Shown: piece after piece, positions 37,232 to 45,289 of the stretch
Numbering within the stretch: the first letter of the stretch is position 1
Layout of the letters: every line of letters begins with the position of its first letter
Origin: an uncultured Vibrio sp.
GTDB taxonomy: Bacteria > Pseudomonadota > Gammaproteobacteria > Enterobacterales > Vibrionaceae
NCBI RefSeq assembly: GCF_963675395.1
Contig: NZ_OY776222.1
Coordinates: 1,054,001 to 1,118,000 of the forward strand
Direction of reading: 5' to 3'
Length of the DNA stretch: 64,000 nucleotides
Notes under the pieces: model-generated
What the model was told of the DNA's origin: nothing
Database searches by the model: none
Seen by the model: the letters and a program-made list of their open reading frames with translations, nothing else
Program-made: the position numbers and the translations under genes

Positions 37232-37273
37232 GTAGAAGCCGATTTATTGGTTTTGTACCTTTATGACGACTAG
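37232..37273 (+). pseudogene. Duplicated 3' end of the universal stress protein gene
   Basis: Thirteen codons and a stop read VEADLLVLYLYDD, matching the end of the intact protein, VEADLLVVYLHDQ. Nothing upstream continues the homology. This shows that the left boundary of a segmental duplication falls inside the stress-protein gene. Confidence 0.85.
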
Positions 37274-37278
37274 GATCC

Positions 37279-37312
37279 AAAAAGCCGAACTCGTGGAGAG
37301 CGGCTTTTTTGG
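37279..37312 (+). terminator. Duplicated terminator-like hairpin
   Basis: AAAAGCCG/CGGCTTTT stem over a 13-nt loop with a run of T. It occupies the place equivalent to the hairpin after the intact stress-protein gene. Confidence 0.65.
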
Positions 37313-37338
37313 TTTTATCTTTAGACTAGTAGAGGGAG

Positions 37339-37548
37339 CTAACGAGAAAGACTTGGTATATGGTTCAAAACATCAGCCGATTCCGCATTCGACTCCATAT
37401 CAAAATGTACGTTGACTTGAACGCCTTCTCGTTCAAATGTCACATCATCAAAATCGGTCATCGCAATCTTAAATCCGTTTCTCGCGAAAAATCCAGTTAC
37501 CATTGTTCTCTGTTTTATTTGTAATGCAGATTCAAGTAGCTTATCCAT
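37339..37548 (-). CDS. Small protein of unknown function, copy B
   Basis: 69 residues, paralogue of the gene at 36728-36949 with changes at four of the first 61 positions and a different tail (NHIPSLSR). AAGGA precedes the ATG. Protein-level conservation against a more diverged flank suggests that both copies are kept by selection. Confidence 0.7.
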   Translation of the reverse strand: MDKLLESALQIKQRTMVTGFFARNGFKIAMTDFDDVTFEREGVQVNVHFDMESNAESADVLNHIPSLSR

Positions 37549-37893
37549 AGTACTAATCCTTATTATTTATAGGGGAATAGAGTAAAGGTAGTACTTCAGA
37601 GTGATAAGTTCAATTGATGATGGTTCCAAAAACCGAAACACTCATTTGGACTATTTCTCAGATCGTCCTTGCTAATGCTTATCCGGCCAGATTTTGTAGT
37701 CTTTAACGGGTTGATAAACACGAGACTTTGTAGGAGAAAAATAACTGTGGTTTTATCGAATGATCTCTAGGACTGTCGCCTTAAATTGGCTTGGATAACA
37801 TCGGTTGATGTCCTCAAACGAATTGGTTTCCATAAGTATAAGAGGACATTTTAAAATAGCTCATACCGTACAATTCTAAATAGCTCTTACACC
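37549..37893. other. Gene-free stretch between copy B and the IS
   Basis: No gene seen. Near its right end, AGGACATTTT occurs at 37842-37851 and again inside the direct repeat, and resembles the IS tip; it could be a trace of earlier insertions. Confidence 0.4.
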
Positions 37894-37928
37894 TTAGGAC
37901 ATTTTCGCTTTGTGCTTACACCCTTTGT
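37894..37928 (+). repeat. Left copy of 35-bp direct repeat flanking the IS
   Basis: Perfectly identical to 39413-39447 and begins TTAGGACATTTTCGC. It immediately precedes the left inverted repeat of the IS. It is compatible with a long target-site duplication, as made by IS1202-type elements (reported about 24-29 bp). Confidence 0.88.
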
Positions 37929-39412
37929 TATTCCCACTTTAAAATGTCCTATTGTCAGCAAAGTAGAAATGTCCGGTTAGATAAGTTGAGCAAGTAGGAG
38001 AGTCAACGTTTATTGGTACTGGCTTTGAAGGTCTCAGGGTTGATTAATACCGGGTTGATGATTCGCAACTGCTCCTGGATCGCCCGTTGTTGAGCCCGTC
38101 GTTTTGGGGCACTTTTGCTGCGTGTACGTTTCTGTTGTTGCTCGAATTCTTCTTGTTGCTGTTGGGCAAATTTTAAAACTTGTCCTAACCGTTTGTTGTC
38201 GACGATTTGAGTCTGTTGAACGTGCTCAAGCTTATCAAAGGTTTTGAAACGTAGCTTGCGGTGGCCGTAAAGAATGGCGATGTCGCCGTTTGGGTAGTCC
38301 AATACTTTGACGTTCTCATGCACCAGTCGGGCGTTTTCTTCCGTATTTTCAATTAAGTAAACCACTTTATCGTACTGAAAGGTCAACGCGTTGGAGAGCT
38401 TACGAGTTTCCTGCCAACTAAAGATATCGTTGAGTTCTTCGGGGGTTTCCCGAACTTTGCGGTGCATGTCTTTTGGATAGTGCGCCGGTTTGGCGAAGCG
38501 TCGGTTAAAATCAGCGATGAAGTAGGGAAGCCAGACATTGGCTTGTTCCATATTATCAATACCTTGCAGACGCATTTCTTTCACTAAGCGATCCTGTAAC
38601 GTTTGATTGGCTCGCTCGACACGGCCTTTGGCCTGCGAGCTGTTGGCACAAATCAGCTCTATACCCAGTTCGCGTAATATACGCCCATACTGAGTCTGGC
38701 CAACTTGCTTGTGTTTTTCTTGGTTGACCCGAAATATCGAGTGCTTATCACTATAGAACGCCACCGGTTTCCCATGCTCATTGAGGTATTCTCGCGTTGC
38801 AATCATATAGTCGAAGGCGGATTCGGTCTCGCTAAAACGCAGGTTCATCAGCCGACCGGTCGCATCATAGATAAAAACCAGCAGGCAGCACTTGTCGCTG
38901 CGTCCTTCAAACCAGTCATGATGAGAGCCATCAATTTGGATGAGTTCGCCCAGGCAGTCACGGCGATAACGAGGCTGATACACACGGGGCTTACGCTGTG
39001 AATGTGGCACCCAGAGACCATCAGCAATCATCCATTGACGGAGGGTTTCAAGCGATACATTGATGTGATGTTGTTCTGTTAACTTTTCATGCGCGAACGT
39101 GGGACCAAAGTCTGGATACCGCTCAGAAAGGATGTTCAACGCCTGGGCTTTTACTTTGTCATCGATTCGATTGGATGAAGGTTTGCCTCGGTTACCGTGT
39201 GCCAAAGAAGCCGCACCGAACCTGACAAAAGATTTTATCAGCCGGGAAAGTTGCCGATAACTAATACCAAGAATTCGCGACGCATCTTGACGAGAAAGAT
39301 TACAGTGCAAGACATTTTGGATGACAGAAAATCGTTGTAGTTCGCGATCATTCATGGCTATTAGCATCCTTAAAACCTCCAAGCGAATATAGGACAAATT
39401 CACTTGGTAATA
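37929..39412 (-). mobile_element. IS1202/ISNCY-type insertion sequence inserted beside dif
   Basis: About 1484 bp between two perfect 35-bp direct repeats. The ends form imperfect inverted repeats: left TATTCCCACTTTAAAATG, right complement TATTACCAAGTGAATTTG, then TGTCCTAT in both (20 of 28 matching without gaps). One transposase fills it. An alternative reading puts the tips at TGTCC (37945 and 39420), which would leave a 27-bp direct repeat but unequal flanks. The insertion preserves an intact dif immediately to the right. Confidence 0.82.
38003..39367 (-). CDS. IS1202-group (ISNCY) transposase
   Basis: 454 residues from ATG 39367, which has GGAGG 8 nt upstream; the frame is open to a GTG inside the inverted repeat. 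N-terminal helix-turn-helix (LSRQDASRILGISYRQLSRLI). DDE residues: LIQIDGSHHDWFE, FYSDKHSIFR and AKGRVERANQTLQDRLVKE. C-terminal Gln/Lys-rich basic tail. The frame is intact, so the element may be active. Confidence 0.92.
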   Translation of the reverse strand: MLIAMNDRELQRFSVIQNVLHCNLSRQDASRILGISYRQLSRLIKSFVRFGAASLAHGNRGKPSSNRIDDKVKAQALNILSERYPDFGPTFAHEKLTEQHHINVSLETLRQWMIADGLWVPHSQRKPRVYQPRYRRDCLGELIQIDGSHHDWFEGRSDKCCLLVFIYDATGRLMNLRFSETESAFDYMIATREYLNEHGKPVAFYSDKHSIFRVNQEKHKQVGQTQYGRILRELGIELICANSSQAKGRVERANQTLQDRLVKEMRLQGIDNMEQANVWLPYFIADFNRRFAKPAHYPKDMHRKVRETPEELNDIFSWQETRKLSNALTFQYDKVVYLIENTEENARLVHENVKVLDYPNGDIAILYGHRKLRFKTFDKLEHVQQTQIVDNKRLGQVLKFAQQQQEEFEQQQKRTRSKSAPKRRAQQRAIQEQLRIINPVLINPETFKASTNKR

Positions 39413-39447
39413 TTAGGACATTTTCGCTTTGTGCTTACACCCTTTGT
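39413..39447 (+). repeat. Right copy of 35-bp direct repeat, overlapping dif
   Basis: Identical to 37894-37928. Its last three bases (39445-39447) are the first three of the dif XerC arm. Confidence 0.88.
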
Positions 39448-39472
39448 GCGCATTATATGTGTTATGTTAAAT
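39445..39472. other. dif: dif site (XerC/XerD chromosome dimer resolution)
   Basis: XerC arm TGTGCGCATTA, 6-bp centre TATGTG, XerD arm TTATGTTAAAT. The XerD arm equals that of E. coli and V. cholerae, and the XerC arm differs from V. cholerae dif only at the first base. This is where XerCD, activated by FtsK, resolve chromosome dimers. Gene context fits the dif of chromosome 2. Marks the replication terminus. Confidence 0.93.
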
Positions 39473-39740
39473 ATGTTGGGTTTTAAGCTAAGTTCATAAC
39501 TATGCCTAAATCAACTACTTACCTTCGACTTTGACCACTTGCTTATTCATAGTGATGGGTTTCAGATAACTTCATAAGTTAACAGTTATGAGTTTTTGTT
39601 AAGTTCATAAGTAATGTGCATTTAACAATATTTCATTTACCATAAAATAGCTAATATCGATCTATCAATCTGCGATTGCTCAATCTTCAATTAGCTGATA
39701 GTAAAAACCTGATTACAGTACGACGGTTGTAAAATAGAGA
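39473..39740. other. Intergenic region right of dif with AAGTTCATAA repeats
   Basis: No gene seen. AAGTTCATAA occurs at about 39490 and 39601, and an inverted version AACTTCATAAGTT at about 39569. Possible terminus-linked binding sites or chance in AT-rich DNA. Confidence 0.35.
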
Positions 39741-39770
39741 TAAAAAAAGCGTCTGTATCGACGCTTTTAT
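39741..39770 (-). terminator. Terminator for the yciH operon (bidirectional)
   Basis: AAAAGCGTC/GACGCTTTT stem with 6-nt loop, flanked by A7 on the left, giving T7 on the minus strand. Confidence 0.85.
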
Positions 39771-39783
39771 TCGTTCTGTTTGC

Positions 39784-40095
39784 TTATCCGCCAGCCAGCT
39801 TAACGGTCAAGCCTTTGTTCTCCAGGTGTGCTTTTATCTTATCTCGAGCATCACCTTGAATTTCTATGTTGCCGTCTTTCACTGAACCGCCGCAGCCACA
39901 AACTTTCTTGAGTTCTGCTGCAAGCAGTTTTAGTGGTGCGTCTTCGAGATCTAATCCAGTGACGATACAAACGCCTTTGCCTTTACGGCCTTTAGTTTGG
40001 CGTTGAACACGCACGATGCCGTCACCCTTAGGACGAGCAATTTTCTCTTCTTCCGGTTTTATTCGGCCGGTTTCCGTTGAATATACTAAGGTCAT
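39784..40095 (-). CDS. yciH: SUI1/YciH-family translation factor
   Basis: 103 residues. The eIF1/SUI1 fold is seen in VRVQRQTKGRKGKGVCIVTGLDL, KKVCGCGGSVKDGNIEIQGD and IKAHLENKGLTVKLAGG. It is thought to affect start-codon fidelity. It begins 4 bp after the upstream gene's stop and lacks its own clear ribosome-binding site, implying translational coupling. Confidence 0.93.
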   Translation of the reverse strand: MTLVYSTETGRIKPEEEKIARPKGDGIVRVQRQTKGRKGKGVCIVTGLDLEDAPLKLLAAELKKVCGCGGSVKDGNIEIQGDARDKIKAHLENKGLTVKLAGG

Positions 40096-40099
40096 ACTG

Positions 40100-40480
40100 T
40101 TATTTCTTGTGTTGTTGGGTTTGCAACGCTTTTTTCTTCGCGACTAAATAAGCTTCGATATGACGCTGAATAGCCGTTTTACTGCCTTTAAGTAGCTTAC
40201 CATTAAACATGCAATACCACGTATTTGGCTCGCCAGAGTCATTCTTTAAAGTATAGCCGTTAAAATCAACTGACTGTCTTCCCGCTGTGCTAGGCCTCGT
40301 CTGTGCGAGAGATGCAAACTCTTTCGGATCGATGATTGAGGCGGTATCGCACCACCAATCAATACTCTTTTTGACTGAGGTTAGATTACCTTGCAAAACG
40401 TGGCTTTTGATCTTTACTTTCCAAAGGCTCCCATCCAAACTGGATTTTAAGTTAAAGCCTCTATACGTCGCAACTGCCAT
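40100..40480 (-). CDS. Conserved hypothetical protein (DUF3319-like)
   Basis: 126 residues from MAVATYRGFNLKSSLDGSLWKVKIKSHVLQG. It contains two related segments: YRGFNLKSSLDGSLWKVKI (N-half) and FNGYTLKNDSGEPNTWYCMF (C-half), each followed by KG[NS]xTxxxxxI, so it looks like an internal duplication of about 60 residues. Basic C-terminus. Annotated as DUF3319 in Vibrio as far as I recall. Function unknown; coupled to yciH. Confidence 0.72.
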   Translation of the reverse strand: MAVATYRGFNLKSSLDGSLWKVKIKSHVLQGNLTSVKKSIDWWCDTASIIDPKEFASLAQTRPSTAGRQSVDFNGYTLKNDSGEPNTWYCMFNGKLLKGSKTAIQRHIEAYLVAKKKALQTQQHKK

Positions 40481-40596
40481 ACCAATGCCCCATTTTTGTA
40501 TCAATTTCAGTGGACTCAGAATGTTTAATGAGCATCCTTAGCATCAGATGCTCTGCATAAGTACTTCTAACATAATCTGTTGTTAAGTAACGTTAA

Positions 40597-41586
40597 TTAC
40601 ACTGCACTATTGATACAGCCTTCAAGAAACTCGTGGAATTTGTGGCCATTGTTTTGAAGCATTTTCGGGAACATGGAGATTGGTGTCATACCTGGGAACG
40701 TGTTCACTTCATTTAGGTAAATCTCACCATCTTCGGTCAAGAAGAAATCAATGCGAGACAAATGACGAAGATTCATCTGTTTAAATACGGTTTCTGACTC
40801 TCGCTTGATCGTCTCTATCTGCTCTGGAGTAAGGCCCTTCGCTTCAACTTCTGTCAATGAATGGCTGGCGCTGCTGTATTTCTCATCGTAAGAATAGAAA
40901 GTACCGTCAGGTGCGATCACCTCTCCTGGTTTACTAACATAGAGCTCGCCGTTCATTTCATATGCAGCAACTTCCAGTTCTCTAGGCTTAACTGACTTTT
41001 CGACTAGCACTTGGTCAGAGAAGCCAAAAGCAGCGTTAACCGCATCAGAAAGAGCTTCTTTTTCCATGACACTGTAACATCCTACTGAAGAACCTTGCCT
41101 TGCGGCTTTGACGAACACTTTTCCCCATTTATTAAACGCTTGTTGCGCTTGAAAATGAGCCTGTTCATTATTTTTGGTTAGGAATAAGTATGGTGTATTT
41201 GGTATACCGAGCGCGTCGTACCAAAGCTTTGATGTGATTTTGTTGAAGCTGTTGCTGCTCGCTTCTGGTCCACAGCCGAGATAAGGAATACCTGAAATTT
41301 CAAACAGTGATTGAATGTCACCCGTTTCACCAGGAAAACCATGAATGCAAGGTACGATAAAGTCGATTACCAGATTAGACTCGTTAGAGCATAAGCTTTT
41401 GGTATTGAGATCCAAGTAAACCAATTCGCCTTGGTCGGTCAACCAACCTTCATTTTTGATTTCTACGCGCGTTACCTTGATGTTCTCAATGAGATTCAGC
41501 TGTTGTTCGACAAAATTAGCAGACAGCAATGATATCTCGTGCTCTGAAGAGCCACCACCGCATAATAGAAGAATATTTTTAATCAT
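40597..41586 (-). CDS. ddl: D-alanine--D-alanine ligase
   Basis: 329 residues. ATP-grasp fold with LLCGGGSSEHEISLLSA (N-terminal D-Ala site), CIHGFPGETGDIQSLFEISGIPYLGC, the flexible KAARQGSSVGCYSV loop and metal-binding YLNEVNTFPGMTPISMFP. It joins two D-Ala for peptidoglycan. The EVNTxPGMT motif is that of D-Ala-D-Ala ligases. It stands outside the dcw cluster, as the single ddl commonly does in Vibrio. Confidence 0.95.
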   Translation of the reverse strand: MIKNILLLCGGGSSEHEISLLSANFVEQQLNLIENIKVTRVEIKNEGWLTDQGELVYLDLNTKSLCSNESNLVIDFIVPCIHGFPGETGDIQSLFEISGIPYLGCGPEASSNSFNKITSKLWYDALGIPNTPYLFLTKNNEQAHFQAQQAFNKWGKVFVKAARQGSSVGCYSVMEKEALSDAVNAAFGFSDQVLVEKSVKPRELEVAAYEMNGELYVSKPGEVIAPDGTFYSYDEKYSSASHSLTEVEAKGLTPEQIETIKRESETVFKQMNLRHLSRIDFFLTEDGEIYLNEVNTFPGMTPISMFPKMLQNNGHKFHEFLEGCINSAV

Positions 41587-41735
41587 GAATCAATCTTTCC
41601 GTGACCTACAAAAGATACTTGTTGTTATGATAACTCTTTGAGTATTGAGGTACAGTTATTTTACTGTGAGGCGTATCGTTCGGGTACGATTTGAACAAAA
41701 TAAAAAGGGAGCAATAAGCCCCCTCGTTGGTTTGG

Positions 41736-42305
41736 TCAGTTTAGCTTTTTAAGCGTTGGATATGCCGAATTTTTAATCGCGTCAATGCTTTTAACAAAAG
41801 GTTTTAGATGGCGAAATTGAGCTGGAAGTGATGAGATCGCATGTTTTGCTTCGGCACTCGTTGCGTAATCTCCGTACAAAATTGAGTACCATTTTGTACC
41901 ATTAACGACTTTGTAGTTGGCCCAAATCGGCTGCTCACTTTGCGGCAATTTGTTGGCAAACTGAGTTACTTTATCTTCACTGCCAACGGCGACAACTTGA
42001 ATGGTGTATCCGAAACGTTGAATGGCTGATTGCTCATTACTTGGTGGGATAATCTTAACTGGTTTTACCTGATCGTTTGGAGTCAGTTTTACGACCTTCT
42101 TCTCTGCTGGCTTCGATGCCGTCTTAACCACGGTTGGTGTTACGTCTTTCTCAACGACTGAATTTTTAGACGCCATAATGGGTTTTGATATGACATCTGA
42201 AGAATAATCCTCTTGAAAACTCTCTGAGGTAACATCGGTAGTGTAAGTTTCAGATGCACAAGCGGAAAGCAGAAGGGTTAAGCCGATGATTGCGGTCTTT
42301 TTCAT
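41736..42305 (-). CDS. SPOR-domain lipoprotein
   Basis: 189 residues from MKKTAIIGLTLLLSACAS, where LSAC is the lipobox. A low-complexity linker precedes a C-terminal SPOR domain (YTIQVVAVGSEDKVTQFANKLPQSEQPIWANYKVVNGTKWYSILYGDYATSAEAKHAI). SPOR domains bind denuded peptidoglycan at the division site. It may be linked to ddl on the same strand, 149 bp downstream, although no strong hairpin separates them. Confidence 0.87.
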   Translation of the reverse strand: MKKTAIIGLTLLLSACASETYTTDVTSESFQEDYSSDVISKPIMASKNSVVEKDVTPTVVKTASKPAEKKVVKLTPNDQVKPVKIIPPSNEQSAIQRFGYTIQVVAVGSEDKVTQFANKLPQSEQPIWANYKVVNGTKWYSILYGDYATSAEAKHAISSLPAQFRHLKPFVKSIDAIKNSAYPTLKKLN

Positions 42306-42549
42306 GAATAACAAACGCTCTGAATAAATATTACGATAAATCATGCCGATAGGAGGCTCGATTATCAAGCATCAAATACAATAATCTGTCTATTTGGTGT
42401 GATGAGTGACACAAACTCTACAAGCTTTGTACAGTTTTTCTCCGTTGTTTATCGCTGACATGTTTTCTCTAAGACGTATTCGTTTATGATTGTTGATATC
42501 CATACAGTAAGGCTCTCAACAATTATTGTGTTAAAGGCAAGGAATCTGC

Positions 42550-45183
42550 ATGAATAAACTACATAAGCTTTTTAAACCTGATTCGGTTGCGGTAATTGGC
42601 GCATCACCGAGAGAGTTACGCGCTGGACATGTGGTCATGCGTAACCTCCTTCAAAGTGGCTTTGGTGGTGCAATTATGCCAGTAACACCAAAGCACAAAA
42701 CTGTATTGGGCGTTATTGCATACCCAAACATCACCTCCCTGCCCTTAACCCCTGATATTGCGATTCTTTGTACTAATGCTTCTCGCAACGAAAGTCTACT
42801 AAAGGAACTGGACAAACGTGGTACTCAGTTTGCCATCGTGATCTCCGATGACGCCCAAATCATCGATGTGTCTTCACTGAATATTCGGGTGCTGGGCTCC
42901 AACAGCCTAGGAATTATTCTTCCTTGGCACAACTTTAACTGTACGTTTTCTCCCGTTGCAGCCAAGCCTGGTAAAATTGCTTTTATTTCTCAGTCCGCTG
43001 CCGTTTGCACTACTGTGTTAGATTGGGCGAACGACAAAAATATCGGCTTTTCTTCATTTATTTCCATTGGTCGAGGTCAAGATATTGACTTCGCTGATCT
43101 GCTTGATCACTTAAGCATGGACGGTCATACCGAAGCTATCTTGCTCTATGTCGATTCCATACAAGATGCTCGCCGATTCTTGTCTGCGGCTCGGGCAGCC
43201 TCGCGAAATCGCCGAATTCTGGTGCTAAAAGCAGGACGCTCGAAAGAGATGAATACGCTTGAGCAGCAAGATGGTGACACCTTAGACATCATTTACGATT
43301 CCGCAATCCGTAGAACCGGTATGTTGAGGGTGAGTAATACTCATGAGTTATTTGCTGCTGTAGAAACCCTAACACACTCTGTTCCCCTTCGCGGAGAACG
43401 GTTAGCGATAATCACAAATGGTGGTGGACCTGCTGTGATGGCGGTGGATACGCTCTTCGAACGTGGTGGAAATTTGGCGACTCTTGATGAAACCTCGACC
43501 GAGCAGTTGAGCGCCGTTCTACCACCAAACTGGCGCCAAGCGAATCCGATTGACCTTTCTGGTGATTCGACAAAAAAACGCTATGTCGATACGGTCAATG
43601 CACTTATGAATAACGATTGTGCAGACGCAATATTGATCATGCACAGTCCGTCTGCGGTATCTGACCCACTCGATACTGCGTATGATGTCATTGAAGCGAT
43701 CAAGTCTCACCCAAGACATAAGCATTTTAATATCCTGACTAACTGGTCGGGAGAACAAACGTCTCGTGAGGCGCGTCTGGCGTTTACTCAGGCAGGAATT
43801 CCGACTTATCGAACACCTGAAAGTGCAGTCGTCGCGTACATGCACCTTGTGGAATACAGAAGAAACCAAAAACAATTGATGGAAACGCCAACAACGGCAG
43901 AACCGTTGCACTCGGGAAGCATCAATTCTGCAACGGAATGGGTAAACGAACGACTACTGGATAAAAACACAGTAACACTGGACACACACCAAACTAGTCC
44001 ACTTTTTAAACTGTTTGGCTTCAATGTGCTGCCGACCTGGATCGCATCTGATGCGATAGAAGCGGTACATATGGCGGAAAATATCGGTTATCCGGTCGCG
44101 GTGAAACTTCGTTCTCCAGATATCCCACACAAATCAGACGTTCATGGTGTTGCACTTAACCTAAGAAACAGCAATGAAGTCGCGAGTGCGTCAAATTCTA
44201 TCTTAGATGCAGTTAAACTCAGCTACCCATCCGCTAACGTTCACGGTCTTCTGGTACAAGGGATGGCTAAACTCGGTAGTGCTGAAGAAATACGAATCAG
44301 TATTGCTGTGGACAAAGTGTTTGGGCCGGTGATTTTACTTGGTCAGGGCGGATCTGAATGGAATATTGCTCAAGATGCCGTGGCAGCGCTGCCTCCATTG
44401 AACATGACCCTGGCGCGTTATCTCGTCGTTGTCGCTTTGAAATCAGGTAAGATCCGCTTACAAAAGCATAAAGACGCGTTGGACATTACTGAATTGTCGA
44501 AATTCTTAGTCCGTATCTCTCAGATGGCGGTTGAGTTACCTCAAGTCCATAGACTGGATATCCATCCAGTCTTGGTGTCTGGAAACGATCTGACTATCAT
44601 TGATGCCGATTTAACCCTGACAAAATACGAAGGCGATGCGCAAACGCGTCTTGCTATCCGTCCTTTCCCTGCAGAGTTTGTTGAAACTGTCACTCTACGA
44701 GATGGTCAACCTGTCTTACTTCGCCCAATCTTACCCGAAGATGAACCGCTACATGCTCAGTTCATCAATAGTGTCTCCAGAGAAGACCTCTATAAGCGAT
44801 TTTTCTCCGAAGTTGGTGAGTTCAACCACGAGGCGTTGGCCAACTTTACTCAAATTGATTACGACAGAGAAATGGCATTTGTTGCTGTTACATTCGATAA
44901 AAGTGGCCCATCAATTATCGGCGTCGCACGCGCCCTAATCACACCCGATAATAGCGATGCTGAGTTTGCGATTTTGATTCGCTCTGATCTAAAAGGAAAA
45001 GGGCTCGGTAAGGTGCTGATGCAAAAGATAATTAGCTATTGCCAAGTCAAAGGTACCAAGCAAATATCAGGAATGACGATGCCAACTAATCGAGGAATGT
45101 TGATGTTGGCTCAAAGCCTCGGGTTTGATATTGATGTTCAGTTTGAGGATGGCATTGCGGATATGGTCTTGCCTTTAAACTAG
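42550..45183 (+). CDS. Pat-type protein lysine acetyltransferase (acyl-CoA synthetase-like plus GNAT)
   Basis: 877 residues. N-terminal CoA-binding and succinyl-CoA-ligase-like domains (SVAVIGASPRELRAGHVVMRNLL, FISQSAAVCTTVLDWANDKNIGFSSFISIG), an ATP-grasp segment (YPVAVKLRSPDIPHKSDVHGVAL) and a GNAT domain from about residue 715 (VGVARALITPD, LIRSDLKGKGLGKVLMQKII). This is the YfiQ/PatZ layout that acetylates metabolic enzymes. AAGGAA precedes the start. Confidence 0.92.
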   Translation: MNKLHKLFKPDSVAVIGASPRELRAGHVVMRNLLQSGFGGAIMPVTPKHKTVLGVIAYPNITSLPLTPDIAILCTNASRNESLLKELDKRGTQFAIVISDDAQIIDVSSLNIRVLGSNSLGIILPWHNFNCTFSPVAAKPGKIAFISQSAAVCTTVLDWANDKNIGFSSFISIGRGQDIDFADLLDHLSMDGHTEAILLYVDSIQDARRFLSAARAASRNRRILVLKAGRSKEMNTLEQQDGDTLDIIYDSAIRRTGMLRVSNTHELFAAVETLTHSVPLRGERLAIITNGGGPAVMAVDTLFERGGNLATLDETSTEQLSAVLPPNWRQANPIDLSGDSTKKRYVDTVNALMNNDCADAILIMHSPSAVSDPLDTAYDVIEAIKSHPRHKHFNILTNWSGEQTSREARLAFTQAGIPTYRTPESAVVAYMHLVEYRRNQKQLMETPTTAEPLHSGSINSATEWVNERLLDKNTVTLDTHQTSPLFKLFGFNVLPTWIASDAIEAVHMAENIGYPVAVKLRSPDIPHKSDVHGVALNLRNSNEVASASNSILDAVKLSYPSANVHGLLVQGMAKLGSAEEIRISIAVDKVFGPVILLGQGGSEWNIAQDAVAALPPLNMTLARYLVVVALKSGKIRLQKHKDALDITELSKFLVRISQMAVELPQVHRLDIHPVLVSGNDLTIIDADLTLTKYEGDAQTRLAIRPFPAEFVETVTLRDGQPVLLRPILPEDEPLHAQFINSVSREDLYKRFFSEVGEFNHEALANFTQIDYDREMAFVAVTFDKSGPSIIGVARALITPDNSDAEFAILIRSDLKGKGLGKVLMQKIISYCQVKGTKQISGMTMPTNRGMLMLAQSLGFDIDVQFEDGIADMVLPLN
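42737..42744 (-). promoter_or_regulatory. Candidate KOPS (FtsK-orienting) octamer
   Basis: CCCTGCCC on the plus strand is GGGCAGGG on the minus strand, matching GGGNAGGG. It points toward dif from the right, as expected. Only one clear octamer was noticed by eye, so this could be chance. Confidence 0.35.
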
Positions 45184-45185
45184 TA

Positions 45186-45244
45186 AGAAAGCCCAGTAGT
45201 GTACGGCCTCTATGTTAAGTAGAGCCGATACCTGCTGGGCTTTA
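45186..45244. terminator. Long hairpin terminator between convergent genes
   Basis: AAAGCCCAG at 45187 pairs with CTGGGCTTT near 45243, with an inner CTCTA/TAGAG stem. It serves both flanking genes. Confidence 0.7.
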
Positions 45245-45276
45245 TTCGCTTGGGTAATGTAAAATCGGCCTTCAGA

Positions 45277-45289
45277 GTGACAGCGTCAC
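45277..45289. promoter_or_regulatory. matS site (MatP binding)
   Basis: GTGACAGCGTCAC, a perfect consensus match overlapping the stop codon region of the LysR gene, 5.8 kb right of dif. Confidence 0.85.
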
